64,000 nucleotides of DNA from Paenarthrobacter sp. AR 02 (lineage in GTDB: Bacteria > Actinomycetota > Actinomycetes > Actinomycetales > Micrococcaceae), in contig NZ_JAJUKH010000001.1 in NCBI RefSeq assembly GCF_021538675.1, forward strand, positions 806,001-870,000. Reading direction: 5' to 3'. Below the pieces are notes generated by a model that was given only the letters and a program-made list of their open reading frames with translations, was not told the DNA's origin and ran no database searches. Of this stretch, positions 16,959-24,827 are shown in pieces. The position numbers were made by a program, and so were the translations under genes. The number at the start of each line of letters is the position of its first letter. Position 1 is the stretch's first letter.

Positions 16959-17603
16959 TTAGCTAGTTGCCCCCGACGCCACCACGCCAACGCCCAGGCC
17001 CGCGATCACGCCGCTGCTGACACGCTCGACGGCGGTGCTCACCTTGGGCCGCTTCAGCCACCGCATGGCCTTGAAAGCGACCATCGCGATCATCGAGAGG
17101 TACGCGAAGGCGATGACGGCCACCACCACACCCAAAATCAGGGAAGTGCCCATGGTGTCGCCCCCGTGGGGAATGAACTGCGGGACCACGGCTAAGTAGA
17201 AGAGCCCAACCTTGGGGTTGAGCAGCGTTGACAGCGCTCCGGCACCCAGAGCGGAAAGCCGGCTGTAAGGGAGGGGCGCATTCTTCGTTGCCCCGCCCAT
17301 GGTCGCGGCCTTCGCGGCTTTCCGGGACTTGATGAATGAGGAGACGCCCAGGTACAGCAAGTAAAGGCCGCCTGCGATCTTGAGCCAACGGAACAGTTCG
17401 GCCGATTGCTCCAGGAGTGCCGCCAGCCCGACGCCCACCAGGGCTGCCCAGACAATCGCACCGGCCGCCGAACCCGCGGCGGCAGCGATCCCCGCGCTGG
17501 GGCGGTTCAACGCAATCCGCAACACGAGGAACGTGTCAGGACCGGGCGTCACGGACAAGACGAGGCAGAGGCCAGCGAAGGCCGCGAGGGAAGCAAGGGT
17601 CAC
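16959..17603 (-). CDS. LysE/RhtB family exporter
   Basis: A 214-residue transporter of the LysE/RhtB type with five to six membrane helices. It has the family hallmark SVTPGPDTFLVLR near the N-terminus and GALSTLLNPKVGLFYLAVVPQFI in the middle. Such proteins export amino acids, homoserine lactone or related small molecules. The start is uncertain: GTG 17603 gives a family-typical length, and ATG 17672 would add a 23-residue leader. It is divergent from the aldehyde dehydrogenase and convergent with the TetR gene, so it may export an amino acid or amine handled by this cluster. Confidence 0.85.
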   Translation of the reverse strand: MTLASLAAFAGLCLVLSVTPGPDTFLVLRIALNRPSAGIAAAAGSAAGAIVWAALVGVGLAALLEQSAELFRWLKIAGGLYLLYLGVSSFIKSRKAAKAATMGGATKNAPLPYSRLSALGAGALSTLLNPKVGLFYLAVVPQFIPHGGDTMGTSLILGVVVAVIAFAYLSMIAMVAFKAMRWLKRPKVSTAVERVSSGVIAGLGVGVVASGATS

Positions 17604-17764
17604 AAGCTCGATTATCAGGGACGGGCGCCGTAAGGGAAAGCGTTCACTTCCCGTCAAGGGCTGTTCGTGCATAGACAAGGCCCATACCCGTGACGCCCAC
17701 CACACTGGAAACATCGCCGCGTGCCTCACTGGCCGCCAAGACTTACTACCCGAGCGGAGTACCA

Positions 17765-19177
17765 ATGGAGACTTACGACGCCCTGCTGGCATCGATCACA
17801 CCAGCCCCCGGCCAGAACAGCCGCACCATCTTCGACCCGGCCACGGGCCAGGCCGTTGGCGAAGCGCCTGTTCACACCGTCGAAGACCTTCAAACCGCGA
17901 TCGACGCTGCAGCAGCAGCGCAACCCGCATGGGCTGCCCTGGGTCACGACGCCAGGTCCGCTGCGCTCCTGAAAGCAGCCGACGCCGTCGAACGGTCCGC
18001 CGAAGAGCTCGCCCAACTGCTCTCCCGCGAGCAAGGCAAGCCGTTGAACGGACCGAACGCCCGCTTCGAAGTCGGCGCCTGCGCCGCATGGCTCCGCGCC
18101 ACCGCCGGCACTCCGCTGGAGCCGGAAACCGTGGTGGATGACGGCGAAACGCGAGCTGAACTGCACTACCGGCCCATCGGCGTCGTGGGTGCCATTGGAC
18201 CGTGGAACTGGCCCATGATGATCACCGTCTGGCAGATCGCCCCGGCACTGCGCATGGGCAATTCGGTAGTGGTCAAACCCTCCGAGTACACACCGTTGTC
18301 CGTGCTGGCGCTGGCTGCCATCATCAACGAAGAACTCCCTGAGGGCCTGCTCAGCGTTGTGTCCGGCGGCCGTGATGTCGGCGAAGCGTTGGCCTCGCAT
18401 GACGCGATCGGCAAGGTCATGTTCACCGGTTCCACCGCCACGGGCAAGGCGATCATCCGTTCCTCGGCCGACACCGTCAAGCGCCTCACCTTGGAACTCG
18501 GCGGCAACGACGCCGGCATCGTCCTCCCTGACTCCGACCCGAAGGCAATCGCCGAGGGCCTTTTCTGGGGCGCGTTCATCAACACCGGCCAGACCTGCGC
18601 CGCGCTGAAGCGACTCTACGTCCACGAATCCCAGTACGAGGCCGTCTGCTCCGAGCTCGCCGCCGTCGCTGCCGCCATGCCCATGGGTAACGGCTTGGAT
18701 GAGAACAACGTCCTGGGTCCGCTGCAGAACCGGCAGCAGTACGACATCGTGGCCCGGCTGGTTGAAGCCGCCCGCGACTCGGGCGCCCGCATCCTGGTGG
18801 GCGGCAACCCTGACGCTGACCAGCCCGGCAATTTCTACCCGACGACGTTGGTGGCGGACATCGACAACGACAACCCGCTGGTCGCGGAGGAACAGTTCGG
18901 GCCCGCCCTGCCGATCATCAAGTACAGCACCGTTGACGAGGCAGTCGCCAAGGCGAACGCGCTCGACGTCGGACTCGGCGCCTCGGTCTGGTCGTCCGAC
19001 CTGGGTGCGGCCCGCGAAGTCGCCGCCCGTATCCAAGCCGGAACCGTGTGGATCAACAAGCACGGCGCCGTGGACCCGCGCGTCCCGTTTGGCGGCGCCA
19101 AGCAGTCCGGTTATGGCCTGGAGTTCGGCGCCGAAGGCCTGAAGGCCCTGGGCGTACCGCAGGTCATCAACGGCTGA
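17765..19177 (+). CDS. NAD(P)-dependent aldehyde dehydrogenase
   Basis: A 470-residue aldehyde dehydrogenase. Key residues are all present: N148 in PWNWP, K171, E244 in LELGGND and the nucleophile C278 in NTGQTC. It oxidises an aldehyde to the acid. ATG 17765 has a GGAG nine bases upstream and is preferred over GTG 17690, which would add 25 residues. The gene sits beside the amine oxidase, TetR and LysE genes; an amine-to-aldehyde-to-acid route is the natural reading, for example for phenylethylamine-type substrates, but the substrate is inferred only. Confidence 0.93.
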   Translation: METYDALLASITPAPGQNSRTIFDPATGQAVGEAPVHTVEDLQTAIDAAAAAQPAWAALGHDARSAALLKAADAVERSAEELAQLLSREQGKPLNGPNARFEVGACAAWLRATAGTPLEPETVVDDGETRAELHYRPIGVVGAIGPWNWPMMITVWQIAPALRMGNSVVVKPSEYTPLSVLALAAIINEELPEGLLSVVSGGRDVGEALASHDAIGKVMFTGSTATGKAIIRSSADTVKRLTLELGGNDAGIVLPDSDPKAIAEGLFWGAFINTGQTCAALKRLYVHESQYEAVCSELAAVAAAMPMGNGLDENNVLGPLQNRQQYDIVARLVEAARDSGARILVGGNPDADQPGNFYPTTLVADIDNDNPLVAEEQFGPALPIIKYSTVDEAVAKANALDVGLGASVWSSDLGAAREVAARIQAGTVWINKHGAVDPRVPFGGAKQSGYGLEFGAEGLKALGVPQVING

Positions 19178-19195
19178 CATCTCCTTCCCAAACCA

Positions 19196-19246
19196 GGTAG
19201 CAGCTAACGCCCTTTAGACTTTCCCATAAGGGCGTTAGCTGCTGCC
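19196..19246. terminator. Convergent terminator hairpin
   Basis: A 16-bp perfect stem (19199-19214 with 19228-19243), extended to 19 pairs with one wobble, closes a 13-base loop. It lies after the aldehyde dehydrogenase and includes the stop codon of the convergent flavin reductase gene, so it can serve both directions. Confidence 0.85.
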
Positions 19247-19870
19247 CAGTTGGGTTTTCGGGCGCCCTCCCGGGGTTTCGGAACGGTAGGAGAAGCCTTG
19301 TTCCGGGCCGAGCCCGAAATAGTGCCTGAAGTTGTAGATCAACGGTTCCCATTGCGTCGGATCGATGTGCTGGGTATTCGGCAGGACCAAGGATTCGCGC
19401 ACGTGGATCTTCTCCACCTGGCATTCGACGACCGCAAATTCTCCTGCGCCTGATGGAGAGATCACTGTCGCACGGGCTTCAAGTTGAATGCCGCACTCCT
19501 GTACCCGCGGCGGACGAACACCAACCGAGCCTTGGCTGTTGAGTCGGGCGGCCGCGAACTTGTTGGCTTCGAAGGTAGTGCGGACAGGTTTAGTCGGTGG
19601 CACCGGATTCGCTCCTGTCAGCGAAGCAAGCCGCTCGACAGCCGGCCAAAGGTGGGGCTCGGGGTAGTTCAAGGTCAGCTCCGGGCGCGAGCGGAGGTTG
19701 CTGATGGTGTGCCCGTCCTCCCCTAACCCCAGGACAATGGTGCGACCAAGCGCCCACGCGGAGGAGATAGGTGCGAGGTTAAAGGATCTATCGGAATTCT
19801 CAGTGCAAACCAAGACCACGGGTGTGCCGAAGTAAAGGATCTTGGGGTCCAATTCAATATGCGGTGACAT
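19235..19870 (-). CDS. Flavin reductase-like domain protein
   Basis: A 211-residue protein of the flavin reductase-like, FMN-binding split-barrel group: MSPHIELDPKILYFGTPVVLV opening, FNLAPISSAWALG (flavin-binding segment, about 30-42) and later ECGIQLEARATV and EPLIYNFRHYFGLG. Members reduce or bind flavin and often feed a monooxygenase or act on reactive small molecules. The partner is not evident here. It is divergent from the ArsR-type regulator at 19937, with a palindrome between them. The ATG at 19870 is the only plausible start. Confidence 0.85.
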   Translation of the reverse strand: MSPHIELDPKILYFGTPVVLVCTENSDRSFNLAPISSAWALGRTIVLGLGEDGHTISNLRSRPELTLNYPEPHLWPAVERLASLTGANPVPPTKPVRTTFEANKFAAARLNSQGSVGVRPPRVQECGIQLEARATVISPSGAGEFAVVECQVEKIHVRESLVLPNTQHIDPTQWEPLIYNFRHYFGLGPEQGFSYRSETPGGRPKTQLGSS

Positions 19871-19895
19871 GGTTTAGAAGCGTAGGGCGCCAACG

Positions 19896-19913
19896 GTTCG
19901 GCACGGACCGAAC
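19896..19913. promoter_or_regulatory. Palindrome between flavin reductase gene and ArsR regulator
   Basis: GTTCGG, six bases, CCGAAC: a perfect 6-bp inverted repeat in a 66-base divergent spacer. It is likely the operator of the adjacent winged-helix regulator, controlling both genes. Confidence 0.5.
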
Positions 19914-19936
19914 TATGCAGGGCCAATAATGGACGC

Positions 19937-20662
19937 ATGGCTACCGACGTTCTTCCGGCTGGAGAGGGGTTTGCTTCCCTCGCTGCACTCTTTGCTGACA
20001 GGACTCGTGCGACGTTCTGCCTGGCGCTGTTGGACCGGCGCGCATGGACCGCCTCTGAACTGGCAAACTACGCCCAGGTGCCGAAGTCTTCAGCCACCGA
20101 GCACCTCAACAAGCTCATCGGAGCAGGGATACTCACGGAGATACGCCAAGGCAGGCACCGTTACGTGCGGCTTGAAGATGCCCGGATCGCGGAGCTGATC
20201 GAGACCATGGCCAGCCACGTCGAGCCGGTTCCCAGCAATCGCCGCTCGTACACCTCCATCACTCGTGACCAAGCCCTAAGGCGGGCCCGCACCTGCTATG
20301 ACCACCTTGCAGGTGACCTGGGGGTCAGTTTGATGAACGCCCTCGTCGCCAAGAACATCATCAATCTCGACTCCGGGGTACAGCTGACCCCCAAAGGTGA
20401 GCAGGATCTGGCGCGGGCCGGAATCTCAATCGAGAGACAAGGAACAAGACCGCTGATACGAACTTGCTTGGACTGGACCGGGCGCCAGTACCATGCGGCT
20501 GGGCTGGTGGGCGGGGCGATCTGCAGGCATGCCCTTGCCAGCGGATGGGTGCTTCCCACGCCTCAAAGCCGGGCCCTGAAGATCACTGACCTCGGCGTGA
20601 TGGAAATGAAAAGGCACTTCGGGCTCGAACCAGCGCGGGGAGAACGGCGACTGCAAGGATGA
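19937..20662 (+). CDS. ArsR-type winged-helix transcriptional regulator
   Basis: A 241-residue regulator. Residues about 10-80 (LAALFADRTRATFCLALLD then WTASELANYAQVPKSSATEHLNKLIGAGILTEIRQGRHRYVRL) are a clear ArsR-type winged helix. The C-terminal two thirds form a longer region also seen in other single-gene ArsR regulators that carry an effector domain; no ArsR metal-binding CxC motif is apparent. It is divergent from the flavin reductase-like gene and probably represses it. Confidence 0.88.
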   Translation: MATDVLPAGEGFASLAALFADRTRATFCLALLDRRAWTASELANYAQVPKSSATEHLNKLIGAGILTEIRQGRHRYVRLEDARIAELIETMASHVEPVPSNRRSYTSITRDQALRRARTCYDHLAGDLGVSLMNALVAKNIINLDSGVQLTPKGEQDLARAGISIERQGTRPLIRTCLDWTGRQYHAAGLVGGAICRHALASGWVLPTPQSRALKITDLGVMEMKRHFGLEPARGERRLQG

Positions 20663-20750
20663 CCGCACCGCACCCGATCACGGCAACACCGGCCCATAGT
20701 CGGGTCACAGGGCGGACGCGTTTGGGCCGCCGGGAGTTCCGCGTGTAACC

Positions 20751-21617
20751 ATGAGCACCATGTCCCAGAAGATTGCGTACCAAGGCGAGCCCGGAGCCAA
20801 CTCGGACCTCGCGTGCAAGGAAATGTTCCCCGAACTCGAAAGCGTTCCGTGTGCCAGCTTTGAGGACGCGTTTGAGCTCGTCGCCACCGGCGCGGTTGAC
20901 CTTGCCATGATCCCGATCGAGAACTCCATCGCCGGCCGCGTAGCCGACATCCACGTTCTCCTTCCCCAGTCGAAGCTGCAGATCGTAGGCGAATACTTCC
21001 TGCCCATCCGCTTTGACCTCATGGGAATTCCGGGCAGCACCATTGAAGGCGCCACGGAGGTCCACAGTCACATCCACGCACTGGGACAATGTCGCCGGAT
21101 CATCCGCGAAGCAGGCCTCAAGCCTGTGATCGCCGGCGACACGGCAGGTTCGGCGCGTGAAGTCAGGGACTGGAACGATCCCCGCAAACTGTCGTTGGCG
21201 CCGCCGCTTGCCGCCCAACTGTACGGCCTGGAGGTCCTGGCGTCCGGCGTCGAGGACGACCCCACCAACACCACCCGTTTCGTTGTCCTGGCACGGGAAC
21301 GCGAGCTTCCCACCAAGGAAGAACTGCCGGGTCCGGCGATCACCAGCTTCGTCTTCCGCGTCCGCAACGTCCCGTCGGCCCTGTATAAGGCACTCGGCGG
21401 CTTCGCGACCAACGGCCTGAACATGACCCGTCTGGAAAGTTACATGGTGGGCGATGAGTTTGCCGCCACAATGTTCCTTTCCGACGTTGAAGGCCACCCC
21501 GAGGACGCACGCCTCCGGCGCGCGCTTGAGGAACTCGAATTCTTCACCACCGAAGTCCGGGTCCTGGGCGTCTACGCAGCCGACGGATACCGCGAACGGA
21601 ACACGGTCAAGGCCTGA
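20751..21617 (+). CDS. pheA: Prephenate dehydratase
   Basis: A 288-residue monofunctional prephenate dehydratase, converting prephenate to phenylpyruvate in phenylalanine synthesis. The catalytic TRF motif (T175-R176-F177) is present in NTTRFVVL. IENSIAGRV (55-63) matches the substrate-binding ENS segment. A C-terminal ACT domain (from about residue 195) contains SALYKALGGFATNGLNMTRLES, the phenylalanine-binding regulatory motif. No chorismate mutase domain is attached. ATG 20751 is used; ATG 20760 is possible. It is monocistronic as far as can be seen. Confidence 0.95.
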   Translation: MSTMSQKIAYQGEPGANSDLACKEMFPELESVPCASFEDAFELVATGAVDLAMIPIENSIAGRVADIHVLLPQSKLQIVGEYFLPIRFDLMGIPGSTIEGATEVHSHIHALGQCRRIIREAGLKPVIAGDTAGSAREVRDWNDPRKLSLAPPLAAQLYGLEVLASGVEDDPTNTTRFVVLARERELPTKEELPGPAITSFVFRVRNVPSALYKALGGFATNGLNMTRLESYMVGDEFAATMFLSDVEGHPEDARLRRALEELEFFTTEVRVLGVYAADGYRERNTVKA

Positions 21618-21666
21618 AAGGCAAGCCATCTTTCATTCAGAACACATTCTGAATACAATTGAGGGC

Positions 21667-22122
21667 ATGAGCACCGCCACCACCTCAAGGACAACTTTCC
21701 AGTCTTCTGAGCTCAGCAGGTCTTCCGCAGAGGTCTTCGCGGCCGCGGCGGATCACCCTGTCCGGGTCACCCGCCGAGATGGGGAGGCACTCGTATTGAT
21801 GTCAGAAAGCGCAGATCAAGCTAGAGTTTCCCTCCTGGAGCTTGCAGCCCAACTCGTGGCTGTCTCAACCAGCACCGAGGGGACGCTGGCCGGCCGCATG
21901 AGCGACCGCTTCCCATGGATGCTGGCTCTAAGCAAAGCCGACCAGGAAACCTGTGCGAGCGGAATTTTGGCAGCTGCCCGGGCGTCGTTCGCTACGAACC
22001 AACCCCACCTGGCCATTGCCGAGCTGACTGCTTGGCGTGAGTCGGCAACGGCAATGGCAGCCGGTCTGGGCCGGGAACCCATTGAGTGGCTTGAAGAGCC
22101 CGAACCCGTAGAGCGTCCCTAG
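21667..22122 (+). CDS. Antitoxin-like protein (Phd/prevent-host-death type)
   Basis: A 151-residue protein. The N-terminal half (FQSSELSRSSAEVFAAAADHPVRVTRRDGEALVLMSE, about 9-45) has the pattern of Phd/YefM antitoxins, which bind DNA and neutralise a partner toxin; the C-terminal half is a helical extension. It is followed after three bases by a gene that would encode a RelE/HigB-like toxin but is frameshifted (22126-22468). The pair is therefore a type II toxin-antitoxin locus by context. Because the toxin is broken the antitoxin may be an orphan. Confidence 0.75.
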   Translation: MSTATTSRTTFQSSELSRSSAEVFAAAADHPVRVTRRDGEALVLMSESADQARVSLLELAAQLVAVSTSTEGTLAGRMSDRFPWMLALSKADQETCASGILAAARASFATNQPHLAIAELTAWRESATAMAAGLGREPIEWLEEPEPVERP

Positions 22123-22125
22123 GGC

Positions 22126-22468
22126 ATGGCGAAGGATTCAAAGGTTGAGCGCCCTATAAAAAAAGACTGAATACGAACTTCGGTTCGCCTCTGTTCAAGC
22201 GAGACGCGGGTGGATAGATCTGCGAGCAACCACTCGTAATGCGCTGGCTGACTCTTGGGACTTTCTCACGCGGACACCTCAACTCAGCACTCCAACCAAT
22301 TACCCACTGCGTGGCGAGTTGGGGCTTGTCACCCACAACGGCTCGACGTATGAGCGCTGGCAGCACAAGCCAACGCTCAAGGGCAACGCCAGAATCTGGT
22401 TCTTCGTCGTGGAACAAGTGGTCTATCTGGAACAAGTGCACACTCACCACCCGAACGAAACCAAGTAA
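22126..22468 (+). pseudogene. RelE/ParE-superfamily-like toxin, frameshifted at an A7 tract
   Basis: The ATG at 22126 follows the antitoxin stop by three bases. It opens a frame that hits TGA at 22168 after 14 codons. Shifting by +1 at the run of seven A residues (22158-22164) restores about 100 further codons ending at TAA 22466-22468. That frame contains EYELRFASVQARRGWIDLRA, then DFLTRTP, YERWQHKP, IWFFVVEQVVYLEQV and HPNET, which reads like an actinobacterial RelE/HigB-type mRNA-interfering toxin. With six A residues the reading frame would be intact. Either a mutation, a sequencing error at a homopolymer, or slippage-controlled expression. Confidence 0.75.
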
Positions 22469-22482
22469 CTGCCCAAGCCCAC

Positions 22483-23460
22483 CTAGAAATGCGTCGGTTC
22501 CTCCACCAGCGCCGTCGCTATGCTGGCTGCGTCTTCCAAGGCGGCGAGATAGCGCTCAGCGTCCAACGCCGCAGCACATCCCGTTCCCGCAGCGGTGATG
22601 GCTTGGCGATAGCGATGGTCAACGGCATCACCGCAGGCGAAGACGCCCGAAAGGTTGGTGCACGTGGTGGGTGAGTCAACCTTGATGTAGCCCTCGGCGT
22701 CGAGCTCCACCTGGCCGGCCACCAGTTCCGTCCGCGGCAAGTGGCCGATCGCGACAAAGATGCCCGCCGCCTCCTGCTCGCGGGTTTCTCCGGTTCGGGT
22801 GTCCTTGAGCGTCACGCCTGTGACCTTGGTATCTCCGTGGATTGCGGTGATGGCCGAGTTCCAGGCGAAGCTGATCTTCGGGTTGTCCTTGGCCCGCTGC
22901 GCCATGATCCGGGAAGCGCGAAGTTCACCTTTACGCACGACGACGGTCACTGACTTCCCAAATCGAGCCAGGAAGGTCGCTTCCTCCATGGCGGAATCAC
23001 CGCCGCCCACCACGATGATGTGCTGTTCGCGGAAGAAGAATCCATCGCAGGTGGCACACCAGGAGACGCCGTGTCCGCTGAGCTTCTTTTCCTCGGGCAA
23101 CCCAAGCTCTTTGTACGCAGAGCCCGTGGCAAGGATGACGGCCGGCGCTTCGTGGGTTTCGCCGCCGCCGGTGACCACGCTCTTCAGGTGACCCTGCAGC
23201 GATACCGACGTGACGTCGTCGAACACTATGCGGGCCCCGAATTTTTCGGCCTGTTCCTGCAAGTTGTCCATGAGCTCGGGGCCCTGGATGCCGGCCGGGA
23301 AGCCGGGAAAGTTCTCCACCTCGGTGGTATTCATGAGCGCACCGCCGGCAGTCACAGACCCGGCCAGGACCAAGGGCTCCAAACCAGCGCGTGCAGCATA
23401 GATGGCTGCCGTGTAACCGGCAGGACCGGACCCGATGATGATCAGTTGTTCGTTACTCAT
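22483..23460 (-). CDS. trxB: Thioredoxin reductase
   Basis: A 325-residue FAD flavoprotein. It has the FAD motif [16 protein letters not shown] (10-25), the NADPH motif [10 protein letters not shown], and the redox-active CATC (C135, C138) in WCATCDG, the signature of low-molecular-weight thioredoxin reductases. It uses NADPH to reduce thioredoxin. It lies downstream of, and in the same direction as, the arsenate reductase gene (24-base gap), whose product may need thioredoxin for turnover. This makes an arsC-trxB operon likely. Probably a second copy; the usual trxB-trxA locus lies near the origin in actinobacteria. Confidence 0.95.
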   Translation of the reverse strand: MSNEQLIIIGSGPAGYTAAIYAARAGLEPLVLAGSVTAGGALMNTTEVENFPGFPAGIQGPELMDNLQEQAEKFGARIVFDDVTSVSLQGHLKSVVTGGGETHEAPAVILATGSAYKELGLPEEKKLSGHGVSWCATCDGFFFREQHIIVVGGGDSAMEEATFLARFGKSVTVVVRKGELRASRIMAQRAKDNPKISFAWNSAITAIHGDTKVTGVTLKDTRTGETREQEAAGIFVAIGHLPRTELVAGQVELDAEGYIKVDSPTTCTNLSGVFACGDAVDHRYRQAITAAGTGCAAALDAERYLAALEDAASIATALVEEPTHF

Positions 23461-23484
23461 GGGAGACGCTCCTGGTGGTCGTGT

Positions 23485-23898
23485 TTAACTGGCAGCGGGG
23501 ATCAACGAGTCGATCAGATTTTCAATACGTGTCCGGATCTCGTCACGGATGGGCCGGACGGCGTCCACGCCCTGCCCTGCGGGATCCTCCAAAACCCAGT
23601 CCTCATAACGTTTCCCGGGGAAGTACGGGCATTCGTCCCCGCAACCCATGGTGATGACGACGTCGGACTCTTTGACGGCCTCAGTAGTGAGGACTTTGGG
23701 GACTTCGGCGGACATGTCTATCCCCAGCTCCGACATGGCCTCGACCGCAGCCGGGTTCACGGTGTCGGCTGGCTGTGAGCCGGCGGACCGGACCTCAATG
23801 GCGCCTTGGGAGAGTGCGGTAAGGAAGGCGGCAGCCATCTGAGAGCGCCCTGCATTGTGCACACAGACGAACAGTACGGACGGCTTCTTGCCGGTCAT
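23485..23898 (-). CDS. arsC: Arsenate reductase, thioredoxin-coupled (low-molecular-weight phosphatase fold)
   Basis: A 137-residue enzyme that reduces arsenate to arsenite. The P-loop CVHNAGRS (C12-R18) carries the nucleophile, and C86 and C90 in MGCGDECPYFPG are the resolving cysteines. The later EDWVLEDPAGQ holds the catalytic acid. The start ATG 23898 follows AGGAGAA; a longer frame to 23919 exists. Located upstream of trxB. No arsenic transporter or ArsR metal sensor is adjacent, so it may be part of a scattered arsenic resistance system or a general phosphatase-like enzyme. Confidence 0.9.
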   Translation of the reverse strand: MTGKKPSVLFVCVHNAGRSQMAAAFLTALSQGAIEVRSAGSQPADTVNPAAVEAMSELGIDMSAEVPKVLTTEAVKESDVVITMGCGDECPYFPGKRYEDWVLEDPAGQGVDAVRPIRDEIRTRIENLIDSLIPAAS

Positions 23899-24012
23899 TG
23901 ATTCTCCTGACGGTAACAACTAAATCGTGGGTGCGCGCCAGGCCATCGGTCAAGCTCGGTCCTCCCCGTGCGCCCGGTTACGTCACCTATCCTTGTACGC
24001 GGGGGTGTTGTT

Positions 24013-24807
24013 GTGACGAAAAAATCGACCGCGGCAAATGTGCGGCTGGTCTATGCCGTAATGATCGCGGCTATCGTGGCATTGTTTGTTTGGGTGGCCC
24101 ACGACGACCTCGTCCCCGCGTCTGTTTTCTTTGCATTGGGCGCGGCGTATGCGGCTTTCCTGTTTCGTGTCGTCTGGCGATCGAGCCGCGCATCAACGGT
24201 GATGCATTTCGCCATCGGCCTGATCTTCTTTTCCTTGATTTCCGTCAAGGATGATTTGGGAGCATTGGCGGCCGGCTCATGGTTCTTGGGAATCCTCGCC
24301 GGCGGAATCGCGGGCGGCCACACGTGGTCCGGGAAGCGCGCAGGGTCCGAGGTGACGCAGAAGCGGGAACGCAACGGTGAAGGCTTTACCGGCGGCCGGC
24401 GCCTTGCACTGATCAACGCGGCCTGCGCCGTTGTCCTGCTCGCGATTGGCGTCGCCCATTTCGGCCTGCAATCGCCGACACCGGGCGTCGGCGCCGTTCT
24501 GATTGGCTCCTTGGTTGCCGGCTGGGCAATGTTCCGCTTCCCGCCGTCGCTACCTACCAGGAACGTGCTCCTTCTGGTCATACCCGTTGAATTCTTTCTC
24601 CTGGTTTTCCTGGGCAGCAATACCGGCCAGTTAGCCCTTCCCTTTGTGTGGGCGTACGGCGTTCTGGGCGGCATCCTGTTGGGTGGGCGCTATTGGCGGG
24701 GTCCGCGGCTCGGCGAACCCCGCCCACCGTTCAACATTCAAGCCAAGCGGCGGCGGAAACGGAAGCGAAAGTCACCGGCTAAGGCAAAGCAGAAGCAAGT
24801 CGCCTGA
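24013..24807 (+). CDS. Membrane protein of unknown function with basic C-terminal tail
   Basis: A 264-residue protein with about seven to eight hydrophobic segments, and a strongly basic tail (RRRKRKRKSPAKAKQKQ) that should lie in the cytoplasm. I do not recognise the family. GTG 24013 is chosen as the start; the frame extends to 23968 but the earlier residues look non-coding. It is divergent from arsC and convergent with the MMPL transporter, with only 20 bases between its stop and that gene's stop, and no clear operon partner. Confidence 0.65.
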   Translation: MTKKSTAANVRLVYAVMIAAIVALFVWVAHDDLVPASVFFALGAAYAAFLFRVVWRSSRASTVMHFAIGLIFFSLISVKDDLGALAAGSWFLGILAGGIAGGHTWSGKRAGSEVTQKRERNGEGFTGGRRLALINAACAVVLLAIGVAHFGLQSPTPGVGAVLIGSLVAGWAMFRFPPSLPTRNVLLLVIPVEFFLLVFLGSNTGQLALPFVWAYGVLGGILLGGRYWRGPRLGEPRPPFNIQAKRRRKRKRKSPAKAKQKQVA

Positions 24808-24827
24808 AGACCGGCGATCACCGGCGC

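Noticed and set aside
17726..19180. 484-codon minus-strand frame over the aldehyde dehydrogenase
   Set aside because: It is the antisense of a complete dehydrogenase with all catalytic residues.
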